Part shown: positions 57,657-64,000 of the stretch, piece by piece | Position numbering within the stretch: the first letter of the stretch is position 1 | How the letters are laid out: each line of letters starts with the position of its first letter | Assembly (NCBI RefSeq): GCF_003667445.1 | Contig: NZ_RCTF01000001.1 | Span: forward strand, 434,001-498,000 | Reading direction: 5' to 3' | DNA length: 64,000 nt | Origin: Xanthobacter tagetidis | Lineage (GTDB): Bacteria; Pseudomonadota; Alphaproteobacteria; Rhizobiales; Xanthobacteraceae | Translations under genes and position numbers: made by a program | Notes under the pieces: model-generated | The model's database searches: none | What the model saw: the letters and a program-made list of their open reading frames with translations, nothing else | What the model was told of the DNA's origin: nothing

Positions 57657-58664
57657 TCAATGGGCGCGGGAGAGGCAGAAATCCACGGCTTCCATCAGCG
57701 CGTCCTTGGCCGCGCTCGGCGGGAACAGGGCGAGCGCGTCCTTGGCGATGGCGCCGTAGTGGCGCGCGCGCTCAATGGTGTCGGAGAGCGCGCGGTGCTT
57801 GGTGAGCAGGCCGATCGCCTGGGCGAGGTGCGCGTCCGTGACCTCGCCGGTCTCCAGGCATTTCTGCCAGAAGGCGCGCTCCGGCCCGTCGCCGCGGCGG
57901 AAGGCGAGCAGCACGGGCAGCGTGATCTTGCCCTCGCGGAAGTCGTCGCCCACGTTCTTGCCGAGCTTGGCCTGGCTGCCGCCATAGTCGAGCGCGTCGT
58001 CCACGAGCTGGAAGGCGATGCCGAGATTCATGCCGTAGGAGCGGCAGGCGCCGAGTTCGGTCTTCGTGCGCTGGCCGAGCACCGCCCCCACCTCGCAGGC
58101 GGCGGCGAACAGCTCGGCCGTCTTGCCGCGCACCACGGCGAGGTAGTCGTCCTCGGAGGTGGCGGTGTTCTTGGCGGCGGCGAGTTGCATCACCTCGCCC
58201 TCGGCGATCACGCACGCCGCGTTGGACAGGATGTCCAGGCACTGCATGGAGCCGACCTCGACCATCATCTTGAACGCCTGGCCGAGCAGGAAGTCGCCCA
58301 CCAGGACGCTGGCCTCGTTGCCCCAGAGCTTGCGCGCGGCGAGCTTGCCGCGGCGCATGTCGCTCTCGTCCACCACGTCGTCGTGCAGCAGCGTCGCGGT
58401 GTGCATGAACTCCACCGCGGCGGCGAGCTTCACATGGCCCTCGCCGCGATAGTCGCACAAGGCGGCGCAGGCGAGCGTGAGCATCGGCCGCAGCCGCTTG
58501 CCGCCGGACGAGATGAGGTGGTTCGCCACCTCCGGGATCATGGCGACGTCGGAGCCGGTGCGCGACAGGATGGTCGCGTTGACGCGGTTCATGTCCGCGG
58601 ACACAAGGCGCACCAGAGCCTCGATGGACGGCTCGTTGGGCTCGAACGGTAGGACGAGGGCCAA
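57657..58664 (-). CDS. ispB: polyprenyl diphosphate synthase (octaprenyl type)
   Basis: 335 residues from a TTG at 58664 (GGGAG upstream), which gives the usual short N-terminus ALVLPFEPNEPSIEALVRLV. Makes the long isoprenoid tail of ubiquinone. Motifs: GGKRLRP, first aspartate-rich LLHDDVVDESDMRRG, KTAELFAAACEVGA, and second LVDDALDYGG. Chain length cannot be read from sequence; in alphaproteobacteria this gene usually makes the ubiquinone-10 or -9 chain, so the ispB name is by family. Divergent from the DUF2007 gene. Confidence 0.9.
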   Translation of the reverse strand: MALVLPFEPNEPSIEALVRLVSADMNRVNATILSRTGSDVAMIPEVANHLISSGGKRLRPMLTLACAALCDYRGEGHVKLAAAVEFMHTATLLHDDVVDESDMRRGKLAARKLWGNEASVLVGDFLLGQAFKMMVEVGSMQCLDILSNAACVIAEGEVMQLAAAKNTATSEDDYLAVVRGKTAELFAAACEVGAVLGQRTKTELGACRSYGMNLGIAFQLVDDALDYGGSQAKLGKNVGDDFREGKITLPVLLAFRRGDGPERAFWQKCLETGEVTDAHLAQAIGLLTKHRALSDTIERARHYGAIAKDALALFPPSAAKDALMEAVDFCLSRAH

Positions 58665-58843
58665 AATGCGCTCCCGCTTGAGTTTATCGGAGCCGGATGC
58701 TTTTGGACGCCATCGCGGAGCGATATCGTCCAGAAGCCGGGTCCGTCTCCATTCGATCGTTGCCGCACCATAGGGATGCCGGGGGGTTGGGTGCAAGCGG
58801 CGCACCGCCGCAAGGCCCGGCACGGACCGGCGAAGAGGAGCTC

Positions 58844-59071
58844 ATGAAGGAACTGGCGCGGACCAACGACGTGGTGCTGCTCGGGGCGATGGAGGCGCTT
58901 CTGGTGGCCGCCGACATCGGCCACATGGTGGCGGACGCCCATATCAGCGCGCTCGAAGGCTCCATCGGCATCCTGCCGCGCCGCCTCCTGGTGGTCGACG
59001 ACGACGTCCCGCGCGCCCGGCGCCTGCTCACCGATGCCGGCTGGGCCTATGCGCTGCTGGATGCAGGCTGA
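58844..59071 (+). CDS. DUF2007 small protein
   Basis: 75 residues from ATG 58844 (AGAGGAG upstream). It matches the DUF2007 fold (ELARTNDVVLLGAMEALLVAADIGHMVADAHISALEGSIG, LLVVDDDVPRARRLLTDAGW). The family is called putative signal-transducing protein and is ferredoxin-like in shape; function unknown. It overlaps the start of the methyltransferase gene by about ten bases. This gene pair beside a polyprenyl synthase gene is a recurring alphaproteobacterial arrangement. Confidence 0.85.
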   Translation: MKELARTNDVVLLGAMEALLVAADIGHMVADAHISALEGSIGILPRRLLVVDDDVPRARRLLTDAGWAYALLDAG

Positions 59072-59840
59072 CGCCGCCATGGCCAAGCCGTCGCCCGGCG
59101 CAACCACCTGCGACAGCGTGCTCGGCGGCCGCCTGACGCTGACGCAGCCGAAGGCCGGCCACCGGGTGGGCCACGACGCGGTCCTGCTCGCCGCCGCCGC
59201 CCCCGCCGGTGCGCGGGGCATGGTGGACCTGGGCGCGGGCGTCGGCGCGGCCGGGCTGTCATTCCTCGCCCGCTGCCCGCAGGCACTGGGCGTGCTGGTG
59301 GAGATCGATCCCGCTCTGGCGGAGCTGGCGCGCGCCAATGCCCAAGCGAACGGCATGGCCGGCCGCTGCCGGGCGGTGGCGGCGGACGTGCTGGCGCTGG
59401 GGCGCCGCGCGGGACCCGCCGAAGTGGCGGCCGGGGCGGCCGACCTCGTGCTCATGAACCCGCCCTACAATGCCCGCGCCGCCCACAACGTGTCGCCCCA
59501 GAGCGGGCGGGCGCTCGCGCATGACGCTGGGGAAGGCCTGCTGGAGGACTGGATCAAGAGCGCCCACCGCTGCCTTGCGCCCGGAGGCACGCTGTGCCTG
59601 ATCCACCGGCCGCAGGCGCTGGAGGAGATTCTTGCCGCGCTGTCCGGCCGGTTCGGGGCGGCGGAGCTGATCCCACTCTTTCCGGCGCCGGGCGCGCCCG
59701 CAGGCCGGCTGATCGTGCGGGCGCTCAAGGGCCGGCGCACGCCGCCGGCGCTGCTGCCCGGCCTCGTGCTCGCGGGAGCGGACGGCGCCCCGAGCCCCGC
59801 AGCGGAGGCGATCTTGCGGGCAGCTCAGCCGCTCGCCTGA
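59061..59840 (+). CDS. tRNA1(Val)-type N6-adenine methyltransferase
   Basis: 259 residues from ATG 59061; ATG 59079 is also possible and no ribosome site decides. Class I methyltransferase with SAM loop VDLGAGVGAAGLSFLAR and catalytic NPPY in LVLMNPPYNARAAHN, which marks N6-adenine or glutamine methylases. Preceding GHRVGHDAVLLAAAAP is the pattern of TrmN6/YfiC proteins that modify adenine 37 of tRNA(Val). Overlaps the DUF2007 gene. Confidence 0.85.
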   Translation: MQADAAMAKPSPGATTCDSVLGGRLTLTQPKAGHRVGHDAVLLAAAAPAGARGMVDLGAGVGAAGLSFLARCPQALGVLVEIDPALAELARANAQANGMAGRCRAVAADVLALGRRAGPAEVAAGAADLVLMNPPYNARAAHNVSPQSGRALAHDAGEGLLEDWIKSAHRCLAPGGTLCLIHRPQALEEILAALSGRFGAAELIPLFPAPGAPAGRLIVRALKGRRTPPALLPGLVLAGADGAPSPAAEAILRAAQPLA

Positions 59841-59930
59841 GCCGGCGACGGGGGGATGGCGCAGCATCATACCGCAGGCCATTGACCTCCCGTTAACCCT
59901 ACTCCCGCGGCAGGACGGCATAAGCCTTTG

Positions 59931-59991
59931 AAAAGACGTGACCACCGCGTATGCCGGGCGGGCAGCCGCCGCTTTGGCCCGTGCGTCTTTT
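59931..59991. promoter_or_regulatory. inverted repeat in the gap before the 188-residue gene
   Basis: AAAAGACG (59931-59938) and CGTCTTTT (59984-59991) are exact complements separated by 45 bp, in the 277-bp gap 59841-60117. The right arm followed by its T-run would suit a terminator of the methyltransferase transcript. No tRNA-like fold is seen here. Confidence 0.35.
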
Positions 59992-60117
59992 CTGCGCACA
60001 CTGTCTTAACCAGCGGCATTGAAATATAAAGGGCCTGACCGCAAAGACGGGAACGTGCCGCTTCGGGGGCCGTTGCCAGTGTCAAGCGATCTCGCGTCGA
60101 ACAGCCGGAGTAGCGTA

Positions 60118-60684
60118 ATGGAGAGCCCGCGCGTCTATGTCTACCAATTCGCCACCGGAGCCCAGTGGGCTGCGGGGGACAGCGTGGAGGCCTATCTGCG
60201 CCACCTTCTGGACGTGGATTTTCTTCAGGGCCTGCGGGCGGACCGCCTCGCAGCGGTGAGCGCCTTCCTCGACGAGGCCTTCCAGCTGGCCCACACTTTG
60301 GGCTGGAGCGGACGGGCGCGCGAGATGCCGCAGATGTTCTCGCTGCCGGGCATGCCGGCGGACGAGGCCGTCTACATGGTCGCCTGGGAGCAGGATGACG
60401 GCGTCGCCTACATCGCCTCGCCCTATCCGCTGCCGTGGCTCGACGCCAAGGCGACCCGCACCACCGATTCCTCGCGCGCCATTCCGGTGGACGACGAGGA
60501 GCGCGATCTGCGCCCCGCCGCGGCGCCGGAGCCCGTGGCACTGCGCGCCGAGCCGGCCGCCGAGGAGGCGGACCCGCTGGAAGCCTTCGCCGACTTCGTG
60601 CGGCGCGAGGAGACCACCATCCGCCTGCGCGAGGCCGCCCCGCCGGCCGAGGAAGAGCGCGAGGCCGGCCGCCGCTTCTTCTGA
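60118..60684 (+). CDS. hypothetical protein of 188 residues
   Basis: Start at ATG 60118, with CGGAG seven bases upstream; an in-frame TTG 99 bp earlier is less likely. The N-terminal 115 residues look globular (RVYVYQFATGAQWAAGDSVEAYLRHLLDVDFLQGL, MPADEAVYMVAWEQDDGVAYIASPYPLPWLDAKA). The last 60 are acidic and alanine/proline rich (PVALRAEPAAEEADPLEAF), probably disordered, ending in RRFF. No signal peptide or membrane segment. I do not recognise the family. Confidence 0.6.
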   Translation: MESPRVYVYQFATGAQWAAGDSVEAYLRHLLDVDFLQGLRADRLAAVSAFLDEAFQLAHTLGWSGRAREMPQMFSLPGMPADEAVYMVAWEQDDGVAYIASPYPLPWLDAKATRTTDSSRAIPVDDEERDLRPAAAPEPVALRAEPAAEEADPLEAFADFVRREETTIRLREAAPPAEEEREAGRRFF

Positions 60685-60696
60685 GGCGGCACAAAA

Positions 60697-60719
60697 GCGC
60701 GCTCCGCCCGGGAGCGCGC
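60697..60719. terminator. hairpin after the 188-residue gene
   Basis: GCGCGCTCC (60697-60705) and GGAGCGCGC (60711-60719) form a perfect 9-bp stem, preceded by AAAA on the plus strand. The A-run would be a U-tract for a transcript read on the minus strand. First of two hairpins between convergent genes. Confidence 0.5.
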
Positions 60720-60739
60720 CCCGACCCGCATCCGCAATC

Positions 60740-60764
60740 TGAAGGGCCTTTCGAAGGCCCTTCA
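60740..60764. terminator. hairpin between the 188-residue gene and the Pmp3-like gene
   Basis: An 11-bp perfect stem (TGAAGGGCCTT / AAGGCCCTTCA) with a TCG loop. It ends 11 bp before the stop of the minus-strand gene. Together with the stem at 60697-60719 it probably acts as a two-way terminator. Confidence 0.6.
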
Positions 60765-60775
60765 GGACGTGCGCG

Positions 60776-61027
60776 TCACGGACGCCAGCCCGGAGGCGGC
60801 GTACCGTTGCGCTCGATGGCGTCGACGATTTCCCGCTGGCGCCGGTCGCTGCGCTTCATGTGCACCGCGATCACCGCATGGGCCGACGGCACCAGGAAGA
60901 ACAGCGGGAAGATCAGGCCGAGCAGGATGCACGGCACGATGATGACCAGGTTCACCAGCGCCGAGATGGGCTGCCCGTTCACCAGAAGGCCGAGCGGCGG
61001 AAGCAGAGCGGCGAGAATGTAGACCAT
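60776..61027 (-). CDS. small Pmp3/YqaE-like membrane protein
   Basis: 83 residues from ATG 61027. Two hydrophobic segments: ILAALLPPLGLLVNG near 4-18 and LVNLVIIVPCILLGLIFPLFFLVPSAHAVIAV near 25-56, then a charged tail (HMKRSDRRQREIVDAIERNG). The LLPPLGLLV start and the following GLIFP/HAV pattern recall Pmp3/YqaE proteolipids, which affect membrane potential and salt tolerance; the cytoplasmic tail is longer than usual. Family is likely, function inferred. Confidence 0.6.
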   Translation of the reverse strand: MVYILAALLPPLGLLVNGQPISALVNLVIIVPCILLGLIFPLFFLVPSAHAVIAVHMKRSDRRQREIVDAIERNGTPPPGWRP

Positions 61028-61094
61028 AGCGCGTAAAGCCCCTCCTTCGAGGCCCGATCTGCATATGGGCCCGCCGCGCCCGCACGCAAGGGAG

Positions 61095-61126
61095 GGGGCT
61101 TTTCCCGCCATGGCGGGAAAAGCCCC
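61095..61126. repeat. perfect 32-bp palindrome upstream of the Pmp3-like gene
   Basis: Two 16-base arms (GGGGCTTTTCCCGCCA and its exact reverse complement) meet with no spacer at 61110/61111. The 674-bp gap 61028-61701 in which it lies holds no gene; it is a mosaic of this palindrome, two copies of a 34-bp repeat and one family A element. The palindrome could be a cruciform, a dimer-protein site, or a hairpin in RNA. Confidence 0.75.
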
Positions 61127-61236
61127 GCAGCACGATCCCCTCCTGTCGTGGCACCCCTCCGCAGCCCATCTCCCCTCGCCGCCGTCATGCTTCGAGCGGA
61201 GCAGCCACGCCACGTCCTGGCCTTGCGCCGGCCGCA

Positions 61237-61270
61237 GGATGGGCCCTCCGATCAAGTCGGAGGGCGACGG
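61237..61270. repeat. 34-bp repeat with internal stem (family B, copy 1)
   Basis: The 34 bases from GGATGGGCC to GGCGACGG are identical to 61568-61601. Inside, GCCCTCCGA and TCGGAGGGC form a 9-bp stem around TCAAG (61243-61265). Similarity extends upstream as GCCGTCATG ... GCCGG, so each copy is the end of a longer element of about 90 bp (roughly 61182-61270). Open frames starting MGPPIKSEGDGG come from it. Confidence 0.8.
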
Positions 61271-61370
61271 CGGGGAAACGGGCGCGGCGGGGAAGCAGCG
61301 ACGGCGGGGGACGGCGGGGAGAAGCGGCAGCGGTGGCGCAAGAGAGCCGGCGGCCATACCCCTAAACCGC

Positions 61371-61480
61371 CGTCATGCCCCGGCACGTCCGGGGCATCCA
61401 CTGTGCCGCCGGCGGGCGTCCAAGTGTGAAGCGCCAGACCGGTCGCCGCGTGGATCCCCCGGACGAGCCGGCGGATGACG
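61371..61480. repeat. dispersed hairpin repeat (family A, copy 2)
   Basis: Arms at 61371-61402 (CGTCATGCCCCGG-type) and 61450-61480 are near reverse complements, 110 bp in total, with the same structure and size as the element at 1522-1632. It lies between the two family B copies. Confidence 0.75.
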
Positions 61481-61567
61481 GGGGTGAAAGATCGGGAGGA
61501 CGCTGAAAGCCCTCAAAGCCGTCATGGTCGCGCTCGACCGGAGCGTCCCCGCGCCACGCCGGCCGCC

Positions 61568-61601
61568 GGATGGGCCCTCCGATCAAGTCGGAGGGCGACG
61601 G
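61568..61601. repeat. 34-bp repeat with internal stem (family B, copy 2)
   Basis: Identical over 34 bases to 61237-61270, including the 9-bp stem around TCAAG. It lies 100 bp before the chosen start of the MFS gene and extends upstream to about 61519. It may shape the 5' leader of that gene. Confidence 0.8.
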
Positions 61602-61701
61602 TGGGAGAGAGGCGACGGCGGACCAGCGTGAGCGTGGCCGCGTTCACCTCGGCGCGATGCCTGCGGCGCCCTCTTCTACGCGCGCGGGCAATGGCCTAAG
61701 G

Positions 61702-63174
61702 ATGGCCGGCCCGATGGGAACCACCATGGCCCGCCTCCCCCGCCTGTCTCTGCCGCCGCATCTGCTGATCCCGCTCATCGTCGCCTGCGCCCTGTTCATG
61801 GAGCAGGTGGACGCGACGGTGATCGCCACCTCGCTGCCCGCCATCGCCGCCGACCTCAACGAGGACCCGGTGGCGCTGAAGCTGGCGCTGACCTCCTATC
61901 TCCTGTCGCTCGCGGTGTTCATCCCGGCGAGCGGCTGGGCAGCGGACCGCTACGGCGCGCGCACCGTGTTCCGCTCCGCCATCGTCATCTTCACGCTCGG
62001 CTCGATCCTGTGCGGGCTCTCCTCCTCGCTGCTCGACTTCGTGCTCTACCGCATCGTCCAGGGCCTCGGCGGGGCCATGATGGTGCCGGTCGGGCGGCTC
62101 GTGATCCTGCGCGCGGTGCCCAAGAGCGAGCTGGTCGCCTCGCTCGCCTGGCTCACCATCCCGGCGCTGCTCGGGCCGGTGTTCGGCCCGCCGCTGGGCG
62201 GCTTCATCACCACCTATTTCGACTGGCGGCTGATCTTCTTCATCAACGTGCCGATCGGTGTGCTCGGCGTGTTCCTCGCCACCCGCTTCATCGAGAACGT
62301 GCGCGAGGAGGACGTGCCGCCGCTGGACCTCAAGGGCCTCGTGCTCTCGGGCGTGGGCCTCGCCGGCCTCGTGTTCGGCTTCGCGGTGATGGGCCAGCAT
62401 TTGGTGCCCGCCTGGATCGCCGGCGTGGTGTCGAGCGTCGGCTTCGCGAGCCTGGTGCTCTACTGGTTCCACGCGCGGGTGACGCCGCACGCGGTGATCG
62501 ACCTCAAGCTGCTGCGCTACCCCACCTTCCGCGCCGGCGTGGTGGGCGCGAGCTTCTTCCGGGTCGGCATCGGCGCCATGCCGTTCTTGCTGCCGCTGAT
62601 GTTCCAGCTCGCCTTCGGGCTCTCGGCCTTCGCCTCGGGCATGCTCACCTTCACCGCCTCGGCGGGCGCCATGGTGATGAAGTTCACCGCCGCGCCGATC
62701 CTGCGGCGGCTCGGTTTCAAGCGGGTGCTGGTGGTGAACTCCCTGCTGTGCGCCGGCTTCATCGCGGTGAACGCGCTGTTCACGCCCGGGACGCCGCACT
62801 GGGTCATCATGAGCGTGCTGCTGCTGGGCGGCTTCCTGCGCTCGCTGGAATTCACCGCCCTGAACGCGCTCACCTATGCCGACGTGGAGACGGAGGAGAT
62901 GAGCCGCGCCACCTCGTTCGCGAGCGTCGCGCAGCAGGTCTCGCTCTCCATGGGCGTCGCGCTCTCGGGCTTCGTGCTAGAGCTGATGCGCGGCGCGCGC
63001 GGGGAAAAGGCGGTGACGCTCGACGACTTCACCATGGCGTTCCTGGTGGTGGCCTGCGTGAGCGCGGTGAGCTTCGTGTTCTTCGTGGTGCTGCCGAAGG
63101 ACGCCGGCGCCTCGCTCTCGGCCAAGAAGCCGGACCTGCCGGATCCGCGCGCCGAGGTGCCGAACACGCCGTGA
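61702..63174 (+). CDS. MFS drug-resistance type exporter (DHA2/EmrB-like)
   Basis: 490 residues from ATG 61702; ATG 61714 and 61726 are alternatives and no ribosome site is strong. Twelve to fourteen membrane segments. Signatures: CALFMEQVDATVIATSLPAIAADL (DHA2 motif D1), GWAADRYGARTVF (motif A), RIVQGLGGAMMVPVGR (motif B) and LGPVFGPPLGGFIT (motif C, antiporters). It should export drugs or similar compounds by proton exchange. No EmrA-like partner is adjacent. It converges on rlmE with three bases between stops. Confidence 0.9.
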   Translation: MAGPMGTTMARLPRLSLPPHLLIPLIVACALFMEQVDATVIATSLPAIAADLNEDPVALKLALTSYLLSLAVFIPASGWAADRYGARTVFRSAIVIFTLGSILCGLSSSLLDFVLYRIVQGLGGAMMVPVGRLVILRAVPKSELVASLAWLTIPALLGPVFGPPLGGFITTYFDWRLIFFINVPIGVLGVFLATRFIENVREEDVPPLDLKGLVLSGVGLAGLVFGFAVMGQHLVPAWIAGVVSSVGFASLVLYWFHARVTPHAVIDLKLLRYPTFRAGVVGASFFRVGIGAMPFLLPLMFQLAFGLSAFASGMLTFTASAGAMVMKFTAAPILRRLGFKRVLVVNSLLCAGFIAVNALFTPGTPHWVIMSVLLLGGFLRSLEFTALNALTYADVETEEMSRATSFASVAQQVSLSMGVALSGFVLELMRGARGEKAVTLDDFTMAFLVVACVSAVSFVFFVVLPKDAGASLSAKKPDLPDPRAEVPNTP

Positions 63175-63177
63175 GGC

Positions 63178-63891
63178 TCACGCCTCGTCCGGCTCCGCCG
63201 CCGGCGCGCCCCGGAAGCCGGTCGCCAGAACATACAGCTCCGCCGAATCGGCGCGGCTCGCGGCCGGCTTGATGTGCTTCACCTGGGCGAAGTCGCGCTT
63301 GAGGTCGGCGAGCAGCTCCCCCTCCGTTCCGCCCTGGAACACCTTGGCGAGGAAGGCTCCGCCCGGCGCCAGGACCTTGCGGGCGAAATCGGCGGCCAGC
63401 TCCACCAGGCCGACGATGCGCAGATGGTCGGTCTTCCTGTGGCCGGTGGTGTTGGCCGCCATGTCGGACAGAACGAGGTCGGCCGGCCCGTCCATCAGCT
63501 TGAGCAGGCGCTCGGGCGCGTCGTCGGCGAGGAAGTCCATCTGCTGGAAGATCACGCCCGGGATCGGGTCGATCTCCAGGAGGTCGATGGCGACGATGCG
63601 GCCCTGGCCCTCTTCGAGGCCGATCTTCTTCGCCGCCACCTGGCTCCAGCCGCCGGGCGCGGCGCCGAGATCGACGATGCGCAGGCCGCGCTTCAAAAGC
63701 CGCGCCTTCTCGTCGATCTCGATCAGCTTGAACGCCGCGCGCGAACGCCAGCCCTCGCGCTTCGCGCGGGCGACGTAGGGATCGTTGAGCTGGCGCTGCA
63801 GCCATTTCTGCGAGGAGGTGGTGCGGCTGCGGGCGTTCTTCACCCGCACCTTGAGCGGCCGTCCGTCCGGCCCGCGCGTCTCGCCGCTCAC
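63178..63891 (-). CDS. rlmE: 23S rRNA 2'-O-ribose methyltransferase RlmE (FtsJ)
   Basis: 237 residues from GTG 63891, which overlaps the stop of the upstream gppA-like gene as GTGA; a GTG at 63939 would overlap that gene much further. Methylates U2552 of 23S rRNA. Motifs: SSQKWLQRQLNDPYVARAKREGWRSRAAFKL (catalytic Lys), IVDLGAAPGGWSQVAA (SAM loop), DMAANTTGHRKTDHLR (catalytic Asp) and GGAFLAKVFQGG (catalytic Lys) with ELYVLATGFRG. Tail of about 10 residues is extra. Confidence 0.93.
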   Translation of the reverse strand: MSGETRGPDGRPLKVRVKNARSRTTSSQKWLQRQLNDPYVARAKREGWRSRAAFKLIEIDEKARLLKRGLRIVDLGAAPGGWSQVAAKKIGLEEGQGRIVAIDLLEIDPIPGVIFQQMDFLADDAPERLLKLMDGPADLVLSDMAANTTGHRKTDHLRIVGLVELAADFARKVLAPGGAFLAKVFQGGTEGELLADLKRDFAQVKHIKPAASRADSAELYVLATGFRGAPAAEPDEA

Positions 63892-64000
63892 GAGCAGGCG
63901 TCCTGCGGCTCGGCTTCGGGCCGGCCGGCGCGGCGCCACACGCCGTCGGCGCGCATGAGCTGCACCAGCATGCCCTCGCGCAGGCCGCGGTCGGCGACGC
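63888..64000 (-). CDS. Ppx/GppA phosphatase, C-terminal end only
   Basis: The last 36 codons of a minus-strand gene run off the window end. The peptide begins VADRGLREGMLVQLM, which is the conserved C-terminal helix of exopolyphosphatase/guanosine pentaphosphatase (Ppx/GppA) proteins in alphaproteobacteria, where this gene regularly stands before rlmE. Its TGA (63888-63890) overlaps the GTG of rlmE, so the two are translationally coupled. The remainder lies beyond base 64000. Confidence 0.75.
   Translation of the reverse strand, partial: VADRGLREGMLVQLMRADGVWRRAGRPEAEPQDACS

Noticed and set aside
59841..60117. Possible tRNA or structured RNA gene
   Set aside because: No cloverleaf or conserved tRNA B-box (GGTTCGAATCC-like) sequence is found; only an 8-bp inverted repeat is seen.
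61570..61701. An N-terminal extension of the MFS protein starting at base 61570
   Set aside because: It translates the family B repeat (MGPPIKSEGDGG) and is hydrophilic; membrane signatures start only after 61726.

Overview
The window is about 70% GC and codes densely on both strands. It looks chromosomal and comes from a facultatively autotrophic alphaproteobacterium of the Hyphomicrobiales, most likely Xanthobacteraceae (Xanthobacter, Ancylobacter, Starkeya or Azorhizobium type). The main evidence is a red-type (form IC) Calvin-cycle operon in the order cbbL-S-X-F-P-T-A-E with cbbR divergent beside it, which is the arrangement known from Xanthobacter flavus. I see no tRNA, rRNA, CRISPR array, IS element or prophage.

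Layout. 1-9.4 kb: a 5'-truncated LysR gene, thiE, the glycolate oxidase operon glcDEF with a divergent LysR gene, azlCD, and two small envelope genes. 9.6-17 kb: lutABC (L-lactate to pyruvate), an L,D-transpeptidase, an orphan OmpR-type regulator followed by a stand-alone cyclic-nucleotide-binding protein, a secreted patatin-like hydrolase, and xthA. 17-27 kb: the cbb operon and cbbR; two CbbR-type boxes lie in the 105-bp divergent promoter. 27-33 kb: a LacI-controlled binding-protein ABC importer with a cytoplasmic metallophosphoesterase as its last gene. 33-43 kb: tex, benE-like transporter, a class D beta-lactamase joined to panB, an NnrU-like protein, a second L,D-transpeptidase, guaB, and ilvE with a triplicated 3' end. 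43-47 kb: a MarR regulator, response regulator and histidine kinase, then a TetR/flavin-oxidoreductase-like pair and csaA. 47-56 kb: an alpha-glucan/trehalose locus. 56-64 kb: a small repeat protein, pirin, polyprenyl diphosphate synthase, a DUF2007 protein, an N6-adenine methyltransferase, small proteins, a repeat-rich gap, an MFS exporter, rlmE and the end of a Ppx/GppA gene.

How the genes fit together. Rubisco, its activase CbbX, phosphoribulokinase and the regeneration enzymes form one transcription unit. Glycolate oxidase 11 kb away can burn the glycolate that follows from Rubisco oxygenation. lutABC adds lactate use.

The most unusual locus is at 47.5-56.1 kb. The alpha-glucosidase and the TreS catalytic domain keep all GH13 catalytic residues. 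The maltokinase domain fused to TreS and the adjacent 980-residue TreY homologue have both lost the residues needed for catalysis, yet the reading frames are long and intact. This suggests two linked pseudoenzymes.

The intergenic regions hold several families of hairpin-forming dispersed repeats (1.5, 18.9, 27.2, 30.8 and 61.2-61.6 kb). One gap, 61.03-61.70 kb, is a mosaic of at least three of them.
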